Positions 33,711 through 45,400 of a stretch of DNA of 64,000 nt are shown here, piece by piece. The notes under the pieces were generated by a model, which searched no databases, was not told the DNA's origin, and worked only from the letters and a program-made list of their open reading frames with translations. The position numbers and the translations under genes are program-made. Within the stretch, counting starts at the first letter, position 1. Every line of letters begins with the position of its first letter. Origin of the DNA: Crocodylus rhombifer (Eukaryota; Chordata; Crocodylia; Crocodylidae); contig JAVSML010025531.1 in assembly GCA_038503035.1 (NCBI GenBank), forward strand, positions 186,001-250,000. The letters are read 5' to 3'.

Positions 33711-35861
33711 GAAGTTTAAACCATAGAAGAATCTATAATCAACATAAGGTGGAAGGGCAGTGTGTCGGGTTGAGATGCAACTGAGTTCCTGAAGAAAAAA
33801 AAAACAGATTATGATTGGAAACTGGGTATAAAACACTCTGAGTGATTACTGGAAGACCCAGAATGAAGGCTTGACAAAGCAATTAGAATTATCTAGGAAA
33901 AAGTAGTTACATAGTCTAAATGTAAGCTTATGTGAGATAGATAATGCCCTGACACAGCTGACACGATAGAGAACCCAGAATATTACAAGAAAATAGATCT
34001 GGCCAAAAATGCCAGTTATGTTCTTAGAAAACTGCCATTTGGGTTCATAAAGTAAAGAAAAAAACCTCTTCTGTGTATACTTAACTAGTTATAAGCTAGT
34101 CATAAACCTATTTACCTGTATAGGATGCAAAATGTAAGTAGTATTATTTCACAGGATTCAGCAGTCATGAAGTGAGTTAGGGCTGTTGGTCTTTCTGGCA
34201 GTACATATTTGCATACCTACATGCAGCTGGGGATTTCTTGCACACTTAATTTTTCAGGGAATTTTTAGTTTCAAGCAGGCATTTTTGCTTCTATGTTCTT
34301 TAGCAATTATGCACACAAGCATCTAAGGATCTTTTTAAAAACAATTATGGCATGCCTTCATTAGCAGTTACTTTTCTACTAGTTTTGAAAATATTCATCT
34401 CATAACATCTTAGTAAATGCATTCATTAAGTGATAAGGAAAAATGTAAATATGAAGAAATTCAATTAGAACAGTGTATCCAATTTGAGTCTATATCCTTC
34501 CTTGTTACTCATTAAAAACGCTCTTTGAAGGAAAATCACATATCCATCTTTCACAGGCATATATGATGGCACTCTATGACAACATCTTGTCAGAGGCAGC
34601 TTGAAACTGATCCATTTTCAAATCTAAAATCAAATAAAAATTTCTCTTGACTTCTCTTTATTAAAGGCTAGAGAAATTCAGAGCAATGTAGTTCTAATAG
34701 AAATAGTGGTTATTCAGACCTCAGTATCTTTTTGAGTCTTTTCATGTTAATGCACTAGTTTCTATGCCTGTTGCTTAGATTATACTTAGGTGTTTTAGCT
34801 AGTACACATGGGGCTCCTACATACTTGCACAGAGCCTGCTCTGATGTGCTGGAAATCCAATGTGTTGGAACAGACAAATTGAAGCGCTTTGGTAGCCTTC
34901 CACATAGTGTGTATCAGCATCCCAGTGCATCTCTGCACTGAAAAAATGGTGGTGGGGTGCTTTGAAATAAAATACACTCAATGAGCTTTATCTTGCCCCG
35001 CCACCATTTTTCAGTGTGGGGATATATGGGGACACGGATGCATGTGATGCATGGGTGCTTTTAATTAGCACAGGTCACTAATTAAAGTGCCTGGTGCCGC
35101 ATCTCACACCATGTGTAAAAATGCCCATGGGGCTGAGACCCAGAATCCTTACTTAAGCAAAACTCCTGTGGTGGTCAGAATTGAACTTTTGATTATCCCT
35201 TAGCTTTTGTTGGCATTAAACCAGAATTCTGAGCACTTTGTAGCAGAAAGTCGGCAGGAAGTTTTATGCAAGCTGCTGCAATTTGCCTTATGCCAGAGGG
35301 AAAATACAAACTGAAATGTGGAGCTGTTAGTGAGGAAGTGCATGCCCAAGAAAGGAAGTATTTCAATTCATCTCCTTTGCAGCTTCTGGCAGTAGGTTTT
35401 CTGATGGAGCTCTAAGTACATATTAAAACTTTATCTGACTCTCACAACCTGTAAGAAGGTAGCACGTGAAATACAAACAACCTTTTTTTGGGTGTGTGCA
35501 TTTCAATAGGCATATGCTAATTAGGGGTGTGGAATTTATACTTCCATTCACCTCCAGCATTTAACTCCTTGTGTAAAATTCAGTCCTCAGTTACACCAAT
35601 CAATTTTGATTTCAAATATCTTTACTGAGAATTGAAATGATCACTATGTTTTTCATGAAGCATGAAAAATACCGATTCCCAAACAGAATACTTTGCAAAA
35701 GGGTATTTATTACAGCGATCAAGCCAAATGCAAAGACAAAACTACAAGCAGCATAGCAAATTGTCTGCCAGACTTCCAACTCATAGCAAAGGAGTAAAAG
35801 AATTTGTTTGGAAATCAAGAGCTTCAAGGGAACATATATTTAATTAGGGAAAGGGAAGTAG
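33711..35861. other. AT-rich stretch, nothing recognised
   Basis: A small GC-richer patch at 34980-35140 may be an old repeat. No gene supported. Confidence 0.45.
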
Positions 35862-36790
35862 GATTCATAGAAAGTTAGGGTGGGAAGAAACCTCAGGAGG
35901 ACATCTTATCCAATGCTCTCATCAAGGCAGGACTATACCCAACTAAATCATCTCAGCCATGGGTTTGTCTACGTGGGTCTTAAAAACCTTCCGGGGTGGA
36001 TATTTCATCACTTCTCTGGGTAGCTTGTTTACTACCCTCCTAGCAAGAGAGTTTTTCCCAATAATTAATCTAAAATTTTCTTGCTGTAACTTGAGACCAT
36101 TGCTCTTTGTTCTGTCATCTGCCCCTACTGAGAACATGCTAGAATATCAGTCAATCACTTCACTTGATCTGCTGACAACACTCCTAGTAATGCACCCCAG
36201 GATGCTGTTAGCCTTCTTCACAACAAGGGGACACTGTTGGCTCATGTTCAGCTTATTGTCCACTGTAACACCCAGGTTCTTTTCTGCAGAGCTGGTGCCC
36301 AGCCAGTCAGCCCCCAACCTGTACCAGTGCATGGGACTGTGCATGGAACATCCTTGTTGAACCTCATGAGATTTCTTTTGGTCCAATCTTCCAATTTGTC
36401 GAGGCCTCTCTGAATCCTAGCCCTATGCTCCAGTGTATCTACTATTCCCCCCCAGCTTGATGTCATCTGCAAACTTGCTGCGGGTGCGCTTCATCTGATC
36501 TTCCAGACTGTTGATGAAGATACTGAACAAAACCAGCTCCAGGACTGAACCCTGGGACACTCCATCTAGATATTGAGCCCAAAAGTCCAGATAGTTTTCT
36601 ATCAACCTTGCAGTGTATTCACAGAACCTGTACTTCCTTAGCTTACTTGCAAGAATGTTGTGGGACACCATATCAAAAGCCTTGCTAAAGTCAAGGTATA
36701 TCACATCCACTGCTCTCCCCCCATCCACAGAGCCAGTCATCTTGTCACAGAAGGCAATCAAGTTGGGTGAGGCAGGACTTGCCCCTAGTG
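35862..36790 (-). pseudogene. CR1 LINE, reverse transcriptase carboxy-terminal half
   Basis: Minus-strand frames carry 'AVDVIYLDFSKAFDMVSHN', then 'FADDIKLGG' with the catalytic aspartates kept. Further on come 'DWLGTSSAEKNLGVTVDNK' and 'VVNKLPREVMK' near the 3' end at about 35862 (attcatagaaagttagg). The protein is split over at least three frames and the 5' half is absent, so it is a truncated pseudogene. It is a different copy from 22071-24330 and retains FADD where that one has FADN. Confidence 0.9.
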
Positions 36791-39700
36791 TGCTGATTGT
36801 TTCCAGTCACCACCTTCTCCCCCAAGTGCGTACAAATAGATTCCTAGAGGAATATCCTCCCTCAGCTTCTTTCCTTGTCTGTTTTTTTTTTTCACATTCC
36901 TTGACTGGGTTAACTAAAAGTTGATTTCAGCTCTTTATGCTTAACTTTTGAATTCTTGTTACATAGATCCAAACTGATATTTTTGTTCCATATTTATGTA
37001 AAAGCCAATCCTTCATGGACGTCCACTCTAGAACAGTTACTAAATACCTATGGGCAATTTTCACTTATGAGATCCTGTCCCTTGAACATTTTAAAGATCC
37101 TATTCTTCTGATCCAACTCCATAGCAATATTTTATTAGCTTATAGATGGGTTAAGGGGCACCTCTCCAATAATCCAAACATTTTTGGAAACATATTTTCT
37201 GTACAATCACAGGTTTTGGGCATGAGTTGCTAGAGTTGCCTCATCTGAACAGAAACTGGCTAAACAGTTTTTCTTGTTACATTTTTGTATCTCTGTTGCT
37301 CTATTCCATCTCCACACTTTTAAAGAGAAATCAAATAGTTGAACATCTATAAATATTTACACCCTGTCTGTAAATCTTTTGTGGTCCTGTTTAGAAATAA
37401 ACTTGCATTTGATGCTTCAAATAATTTGCCCTTTGTTCTGTTGCACCATGTTGAAATATCTTGCATCAAATGGCAATGCTAGGATAAACAGATCTCAGAT
37501 TAGACATCTCTTAGGTAATTGTTTTATGAGACAGAAAAATGAAAATGTATAAAAACCGATAACAGATTGATGGGATTGTGATTGAAATAGTTTCCTATGA
37601 TCAGGTTGTTTGTGCTCGAACAGCAGTGATTCCTGTCAGTGTTCCCATTATGATATCTCTGCATAGCGTTTTGAGCATTATCATTTTAAGGCTGAATCCT
37701 GTCCTCTGATCAAAGCTCGAGTAATTAGGCTTTCTCCAGAGGAATTCAAAAGGTTATAGAATTCTTCACAACTCAGGCCAACAAAGTAGTTTTTGAGATA
37801 CTGCAAAGCATACCTACACCTATGGGCTTTCTGAGTTTCCACCTTTTACCATAACATGGTTTTACATAATATGGACCTGCTAGCAATCTTCTGCATGTCT
37901 CCTTTCCCATTCCTTACTATTTGAAGTTCCTTCTGTAATATATTGGGTGTAGCTTCATAGCACATAAGGAGGGCAGACACAACATGTATAGGTTCTCTGT
38001 CCCTTGTCCACTTCACTACCTACTTGGCCATACTTGTGCCCAACCCTTAAGAAGAAGATTTAGACTAAAGGAGACTCGCTGGTGGATAGGGGTATGCGAG
38101 AGGCGAGATTATTTTTGTGCATGAGGTGATGCAACCTATTTATCAGGGGATGTTATTCCTTTATCTCTTCTGGTGTTAGGACTTGTTTCAGCTTTAAGAA
38201 TTCAGGTTGATACATGAATCAGAGATGAGCTGGAGAAAGCCTTGAGAGTATACAGATATGATAACATTTCCTTCACTTTAGTTGGCACATTTTTAGATTA
38301 CATGTTCTTAGATACAGAATCCTGACTTCAAGAAATAAATTTTAGGGACATCTCTCTAACCTTCTAAGAGTACCCTTAACCATTTGACAGAGCAACAGAA
38401 GAGGTAGCCACTTAGAATCCTGATTGCCCAGCAGGGTGAAGAGCACTATGCATCCCTTTTGACAAGGGAAATAAATTTCTCTTAAGCACAGAAAAATAGT
38501 ATCTGAAATCCATAGATGGTATTCTTATATCAAATAATACACTTCTAGCCAAAAAAGAAAGTCTGGTAACACCCAGCACATATTTTTGTGTTCTAAATAA
38601 TCAAATTCAACATAAGCAATGAGAGAACACCATTTGTTTATATCACCCATCTGTTTAATGAACATATACATTGATGCATTAAACAGAAAAAACAGAACCA
38701 TCAAATTTCACTTTGGCAGTGCAAGCAAACTGAGTGAAGGCATGAAAATGGGTGTTACACGTCTTGAAAAATTGTCAGACAGAAAGCATACATAAAACAA
38801 ATTAAAGGACACTTGAAATATATGATGCTATACCAAGAAAGTGAAAGTATTCCCCCTAAATCATCATATAACATTTAAACGTTATCATTTCAAATAAGAC
38901 GTCAAGTACTCATTTGTAGGCTTCTCCCATCAAAAAGGCTTTCATCTTCTCCATAATGCCTTCTCTTAAATTATTTTAAAAATAAAATATGACAAGTCAT
39001 ATTGCCCTGTGCCCTATAGGTACCATGGTATACAAAAAAATTTGGTAGAGCAGGGGCCCTATTTTGTTTCCTCCAAAAGTCAATTAATGGGATTTTGAGT
39101 AAAAAAAATAAAAAAGGAAGAAAGAAATAAAGCAGTCAAAGACTCTTCCTTCTAGCCATGCATGATCTGATCTGATGCAAGACAAACTTAAATATACAAG
39201 GTTGGTATCACCCTTCTCAGCTTTCACTTCTGTCTTTTCTTTATACAACAAGTATATTAATTCGGTCTTCAGTTATTGTAGTGTTTTCTTTTCCTTTTTC
39301 AAATTTCTATTTCATAGAATGCATATGTTTCACACTGTTAAGATGAAATGCTTATTATATAAATAAGTAAATGGTTACCTGTAGATTAGTCTCTATAAAA
39401 ACATCCTAATCTAAAGCAGCAGTCACATGATACACTGTGCCCCCACTTCAGTAGTCATCACCAGTTACATCAGAAACAGGACTAAATAATAGAAAAACAT
39501 TTGATTCAAATCAGTCACTTTGAAGTTATATTCATTCACAATTCAAAATCACTTAGAAGAGATGGATGGTAAGTGAGGCTAAGCAAGTGATTTGCAATTT
39601 ACATTGTAATACAATATGGGTGGGTAACAAAATAGTCTGAATAACAGCAGTAGATTCTAAGAAGGGTCAACAGTCACAGTCTAACTGTTTTTTTTCTATC

Positions 39701-41279
39701 ACATCTATCACCACAGGGTAAATCAGGTTAGGTCAAGGTCACTCATCCTTGCTTACATGAATCATTTGAGTGCTAATGAAAACTATTCTCTCATGCTCCA
39801 GGTTCAAACATCATCGGTTTCAATAGACTAGTATATCTGAGTGATTCACCTATATGACCAGAGGAAGAGGAGATCAGCCTTGCAAGTCTCATAGACTAGG
39901 AGGAGGGAACTAAGAAACCTTGAGTCAAGGATAAGAGGATCAGCAGGGGCTGTAGTGAGAAATCAATACTTAAAGATATTACGAAATATGCAGAATAATT
40001 TATGACTTTAAAAACAAGTACAGTGCGCTGTTGCTGAGTTAGAATGAAGGGATGTCTTTCTTCCTGTTTTGGCTATTGAATTTGAACATTACTTCCTTTT
40101 TTTATTGAAGAATTGTGAACATCTTCCTTGTGAATCTGTCTTAAGAATGAAAGTTTTCAAAGTAGTGCGACCGAGTTGCAATAATGATACACCTTTAGTA
40201 TCCTTCTCCACAGGTCAGTAAATTAAGGGACAAACAGTCACACAAAGCATACTTTTTAATTAGAAGAATAAGCGGAAATTATCTGAATTATCTGCTTATT
40301 GTGCCTGCACCCTAAAGTGTCCAGTGAGAGAGAGAGAGAAAAATGATGAATGCTTTGAGTAAAACATTTTCAACACCTACTGCGGAAAAACTTCTCAAAT
40401 CTACTACAGTCAGAATTGCAATTTGAAACGTAAACAGTAAGCAGCAATGCAGACAGAAAGTTAGACAATAAATTCACCTTATATTCACACAGGTTACATA
40501 CTGAGGCATGCATGGCTCTGAAATCATCTCAGGGTTGCAGTATTACATTTTAAACATTTTTTTTTTCTTGCAAGGAAATTTGACAATCTGTCTTCTTGTG
40601 CATGTAACTTATGAATGATCACCTCCTGGTGCCAAACAAAATCATAATAAGAAAAAAAGGTACAGGGAATTCTGTACTTCCAGAAATTAAACTAGACACA
40701 ATAAACATCAACTGGTTTTGAGATTGAAGGGCCATTACGTAAAATGTTGAAGGCCACAGACGAAGTAACAAGGGGCTTGTAATGGGGCTTTCCAAAACTC
40801 AGAGGGTGATTTAATGGGAGTGATTGCCAAGAGGGATATAGGAGAGAGTGTTGCCCGAAAGAGCATATAAAATTGGATTGCTTGTCAATTTAAGAAGGGA
40901 GGCAGGGGAGTGCAGAACCTATACTGCTAATGGAAGGGGATCGGTTACAGGTGCTTTTTCAATAAAGGGATGGCAGGAGGTTCTAATTATTTGCAGCCCT
41001 GGTGTTGCTCCAACCCTCTTGTATCTCTCACGGGACTGAGCTTTTGCCATTACTGTAGCTTTTCTCTGGGAAAAGTGAACGGCTTCAAGAGACCTTGGAG
41101 TCTGGGGATACTGTTCTTGGGTTGCACAGACTGCGCTGGCTTTTAGGAGGTGTGGCCCAGCCCCAAACCCCAGTTCTGGGTTAAGGACAGGGGTTGCTAG
41201 TGTAGTCAGCCCCCCATGATTTCCTAAGCTGCCTTCAGTCTATACCTTCTCGGAGGGGTGAGAATCCCTGCTAGTTTTG
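36791..41279. other. AT-rich stretch, nothing recognised
   Basis: Long low-GC region. It has (AG)n at 40326-40340 and a T-run at about 40558-40566. Small open frames are chance. No exon with strong splice sites was found by reading. Confidence 0.5.
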
Positions 41280-41284
41280 TCCAG

Positions 41285-41640
41285 ATGAGAAGGCTCTCTA
41301 CGCAAAACGCTTACTGCACATCAGCATAATAACACTGTGCAGCAGCACAGCCGTTATTATCCGTGCTAATAGCCTACTGCAGTGTTTCCCAACCTTTTCC
41401 AGCCCAAGGCAACGCTTATATTAAATAAAAAATTTTCCATGGCACACCTGTTAAGGCATCCCCCATCCTTATACTTATTGTAGCTCATTGCCATGGCAAA
41501 TAAGCACACTGGCTCATTCCTGATGGCACATTTCTGTGCCAGCGGGAAAACACAGGCCTACTGCACCGTGTTATTAGGCTGATGTGCTGTAAGCATCCCT
41601 AAAAACCATGCACCGGTGCTACTGTGCAGCAACTCGAGTC
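41285..41640. mobile_element. TIR element 'ctactgcaca', copy 3, split by a MITE
   Basis: cttactgcacatcagcataataaca on the left is mirrored by tgttattaggctgatgtgctgtaag after the insert, so the two halves belong to one palindromic element. The centre is interrupted at 41380-41555. Confidence 0.65.
41380..41555. mobile_element. hAT-like MITE nested in a TIR element
   Basis: The 176-bp unit starts CAGTGTTTCCCAACC and ends GGGAAAACACAG. It is flanked by GCCTACTG at 41372-41379 and 41556-41563, a perfect 8-bp duplication. Non-coding. Confidence 0.85.
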
Positions 41641-41739
41641 CGTGTTCCCTGGGAGCTGCACGGTGTGCCCTCATACCGTGTGTGGAGGGGACGCAGCCTG
41701 GAGTAACAGCACATTCACTTGGCACCTCTTAGTCAAGGG

Positions 41740-41875
41740 ACTAAGCTAGTAGTAGTAGGAATAAGGTAGAGGACACACACCACTAGGACACATGGTAACT
41801 AAAGGGACTAAACTAGTGGTAGGATACTAGTAGAAGGACTAAACTAGTACTAGAGGTACTAAACTAAAGGTGCAC
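41740..41875 (+). repeat. degenerate 'gactaaactagta' tandem repeat
   Basis: The string rggactaarctagtagta recurs about five times with variable spacing just upstream of the CpG island. Confidence 0.7.
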
Positions 41876-42288
41876 GAATGAAGGTGTAGACGTGCCAGCG
41901 GCTGGTGAGGGAGCAGCACCGGGCGGGGGGCAGAGGTGCCCGCTGGGGAGGACTCGTGAGGGGGAGCCCCAGTGCCCAGGGCAGCGCGGGGGGAGCTCCC
42001 GCAGGGAGGATGGGTGGGGAGGGGGGCTGGGAAGAGCGGGGGAGCCGAGCCGAGCCCGACCCAGACCCAGGCGCTCGGGCTCTTCCCGGCTGCCCCCCAC
42101 CCCCCGCGGGCGGGCGCCCGGCATTCGCCAAGCGCGCGGCGCTGCTCAGGGCAGGGCGGTCGCCCGCCCGCGGCGGATTGAGTGACAGCCCGGCCGGAGC
42201 GCGGGGGGCGGGACCGGCGGGACCACTCTTCCCCGGTGCCCCCCCCGCCATCTCCATCTCCATCTCCATCAACGTCGCCGCCCGCTGC

Positions 42289-42360
42289 ATGGCCGGGGGG
42301 CAGCTGCTGGAGGATGAAGAGCTCCGCTGGGGGCAGGAAGGAAAAGCTGCCAGGAGCTAA
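42289..42360 (+). CDS. possible upstream ORF in the CpG-island exon
   Basis: An ATG at 42289 opens 23 codons (MAGGQLLEDEELRWGQEGKA...) and stops at TAA 42358-42360, before the splice donor. Its context is weak (T at -3, G at +4). It overlaps the ATG at 42314 in another frame, so if the first exon is translated from 42314 this could be a repressing uORF. It could equally be meaningless. Confidence 0.3.
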   Translation: MAGGQLLEDEELRWGQEGKAARS

Positions 42361-42377
42361 AGCCCCGGCTGAGCACG
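42314..42377 (+). CDS. candidate first coding exon of CpG-island gene
   Basis: An ATG at 42314 with A at -3 opens 21 codons plus one base, reading MKSSAGGRKEKLPGAKAPAE and one more residue, and ends at the donor CACG|gtgagt (gt at 42378-42379). The peptide is basic and rich in K, A and G, without a signal peptide or domain. I do not recognise the gene. Splice phase is 1, the same as the candidate exon at 145-310. The frame stays open past the donor only to about 42409, supporting splicing there. The remaining exons must lie beyond the window, since I see none before 64000. If translation starts elsewhere, this exon may be 5' UTR only. Confidence 0.45.
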
Positions 42378-42435
42378 GTGAGTGGGGCGGAGGCGGGGCT
42401 GTTTCCTAAGTGTGTCTGGCAGTGGGGACAAGACA

Positions 42436-42462
42436 CCCCCCCCCCCCCCCCCCCCCCCCCCC
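42436..42462 (+). repeat. poly(C) run of 27
   Basis: An uninterrupted C-run directly after the first-exon donor. Its length is likely to vary between individuals and is prone to assembly error. Confidence 0.9.
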
Positions 42463-42479
42463 GCTCTCCTGAAGGGGCA

Positions 42480-45400
42480 GGGGAGAGAGTCCAGGTCTGG
42501 CATCAGCGGAAGGTGAGGGGGGAGGTTCATCCAGGTGCAAAGACCTTTAGGTGAGAATGAGGACAAAGCCAGCTTTGGGCAGGGACGCAGGAGGATGTGG
42601 CCGGGGATGGGGGGGATTTTGATTTGATCCGAGCATCTTTGTCCCCACCACCGGGACCCCATGTCCCGGGTCCTGGCTGCGGCCAAACTCCTGCAAGCTG
42701 CTCCTCGCTCCTCACACGGCGAGGAACAGCAGCGCCCACCTGTGTTTTGGCATCTGCCTTTCCCAGTAGCTCTTTGCATTGCCCCGCAAGGAAAGCAGGC
42801 AGAGCCAAGCAAACTCCACTGAAGCTGGAAGGAGTCCTTGCAGCTCTTCGTGGCTCCCGGGTTTCTCCTCTTAATGCTTTGGGAAGCATTTTCAACCCCC
42901 CTAGCTGGTTATATCTTCTCTCTCCCCTCCCTTCCTCAGGGTTTTACACCAGCCATTGCCCTAAGCCTTCAAGTCGGTGACCCCTCGTTTGCTGAATGGG
43001 GGACTGCTTTCCCCAGCACCAAATCTGTCATGTCCCATTTCCTTACTGTAACACTTGGCTGTCATTGTTTGTCTGCCCTGATGAGCGAGCTAACTGCTTA
43101 TGGATACAGGTCAGGTTTGTGTGTGTTTGAATTCAGTCTCCAATGTTAGGTAGCAGTTTGTTTTCTGTGGAGGCTCAGAACTGCTTTTCCAGCCTAAATT
43201 ATGGGCATTTCTCTAGAGAGCTGTCAGGTTTCATCCCAAAAATGGACCATTGAGGATTAGTGGATGCAGCTCAGTATTTTCTGAGTCCTACGATAATTTG
43301 TGCCACCACAAGTACCTTTGGTACCCATTCCCCGCACAGCCATGCGTCCATCTTTAAGTTTCTCTGATGTGCTGTAACACAGTGTAAAAATAGTAATATT
43401 GGTAATGAAGATGTCGCTGTGACTGAGAGTTGAATGGTATTAAGTTTTGTTTGTTGCTATGAAAAGGGTGCTGTCGAGCTGAACTAGTTATGTTTTAAAA
43501 GCAAAGGCAGTTAAAGTTGGGTTTTTTTGGTGCTATACATGCCCCTGAATGCTTTTCCCAGTCATCGGGTGATTACAGTTGCACTTTTATTTACTCTGCT
43601 GTGTTGTTTGTGTGTCTTTTATCAAAGCAAACGATATCACTCCAGAAGCCTAGTCTAAAAGCTTTATCAGAAAAACTCTGGAAAAATGACTACGTAGGGA
43701 TGCTCTGTCAAATAATACAGTAAATATAAATGTAAAGAAAATCTTTCAGTCACGGTAATGGTACTAGGGGAAAGAATGCAGGCTAAGGGTAAAGTGATGA
43801 GATCCCATTATGTTATATGAGTTTGGGATCAATGAATCTTATGTAACTGTATACAGGAGAAATCCTAGGTCTCTTGAAGTCAAGGGAAGTTTTGCCATAC
43901 TCTTTTTAGTAGGGCCAAAGTTTCACCCACCAACTTTTATGAAGTGAAGCCAAACTGAGAACCTTTGACTAACATAACTTTGCCATAATTGCACAGCTCA
44001 TATACGAGTATGTTCCTGTGATAAACCATCTAAAAATAACTCTACAATAAAATAAGCAGTGTAGGTAGGTGTTTTATAAATTCTGATCTGTTTGGTTTTA
44101 ATGTGAATTCCTCAACAAATATAAGCTGCATCTGTTGGTCAGTTTGAGATGATTGTGTGTTTGAAATACTGTTGAAAATATAATAATATATGCATCAGAT
44201 GGCTCTACTACAACTTAACATTATTTATTGCTACTATTTATATAATGAATTAGAGGTGCATGATGTATTATGTAACACTCCTGTAGCAAAAACTATTGCT
44301 CTTTGTGCTGTGTTCTCTTGGTAAGGTACGTCAGGTTTGTTTATGCAGATCATTTTCTGTACCTTAACAACACCAAATTATGGTGAAGACAAATGCTAAG
44401 CTTAATTTGTATGCCCTGAGTGCCAGTTATGTGCTACAATATGTTCTAGAAAATTAATGTACAAAAAACTTAGACTGTTATTCCAATACATATCTACACC
44501 TCTCCCCCACCATTTAATCTCAAAATCCAAAGAAATACTTAACTAAGTGTGACATTCTTAGGTACATATTAATCTTTGTAAGGAATACTGATCGCTTCCT
44601 CCATCAGAGTAATGGACAGAAAAGAGCACAAGGATTGCAGAGACGTAAATACAACATTTCTATTTGTGCCTTTTCCAGCTTTTTTTTTTTAAAAGCAGAC
44701 TATAGTTTTGGCTCACTGGTGCATGCATGCAATTATCAAAATGAAATTTATAAAGGTCGTTTGGGAAACAAGTACTATTTGCATTCCAGAGTAAGAGTGG
44801 GAGCTATCAGAAGCATGAATTAGTTAAGAATTTGGGAAATCATGCTGCTTTTTCCTGTTTGCTGTCTTCTTGCTATAAAGCAAAAAAACAATTGACTGCA
44901 AACTTTGTTTGCTATAAAGCAAAAAAACAATTGACTGCAAACTTTGTGTAAATTGGCATAGTTGCACTGACCTCAATGGAGCTAATATGTTTTACACCAG
45001 TCAGTGTTCTGGCGCACTATTTTTAGTGTCTTAAATTAACACTATTTATTTCTTACACTTGTCTATTTATTTCTTATACTTTTATGGGACAAATCCAGCT
45101 AAGTGCAGAATAGGTTTTATGGATGCTGAATACCCTTAAGTATCACTGTTTTTATTTTAGGAGTTTAGAAGAGCTGGGGCCTCATCAGATCAAGCTATAA
45201 TACTTTTCGTGTGTATATAACCTTTTATTTTGTTGTGGAGCTACTGATTTGAAAGGTATGCTGCTAAATTATTCCATATATTTATTAAAATTGAAGAATT
45301 AATCTTGGTTATTAATTGTACTTTATTATGTTAATGAAAACCCTACACCCGTAAGTAAAAAACCCCCAACTAAATAAAATGCTTCGCTAACAACAAAGTT

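Larger units (their letters stand above)
41880..42480 (+). promoter_or_regulatory. CpG island promoter
   Basis: About 600 bp of very GC-rich sequence with dense CpG (for example gccgagccgagcccgac, cgcgggcgggcgcccgg, gcgcgcggcgctgctc), in an otherwise AT-rich, CpG-poor window. It has several GC-box-like ggggcggg/cccgccc strings and no clear TATA box. It ends at a splice donor (42378), which points to + strand transcription. A 27-base C-run (42436-42462) closes it. It is the one place in the window with the signature of a housekeeping or widely expressed gene start. Confidence 0.8.

Noticed and set aside
41859..42290. 143-codon minus-strand frame and a 151-codon plus-strand frame in the CpG island
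   Set aside because: Stops are rare in such GC-rich DNA, the frames overlap on both strands, and only the 42314 start is tied to a splice donor.
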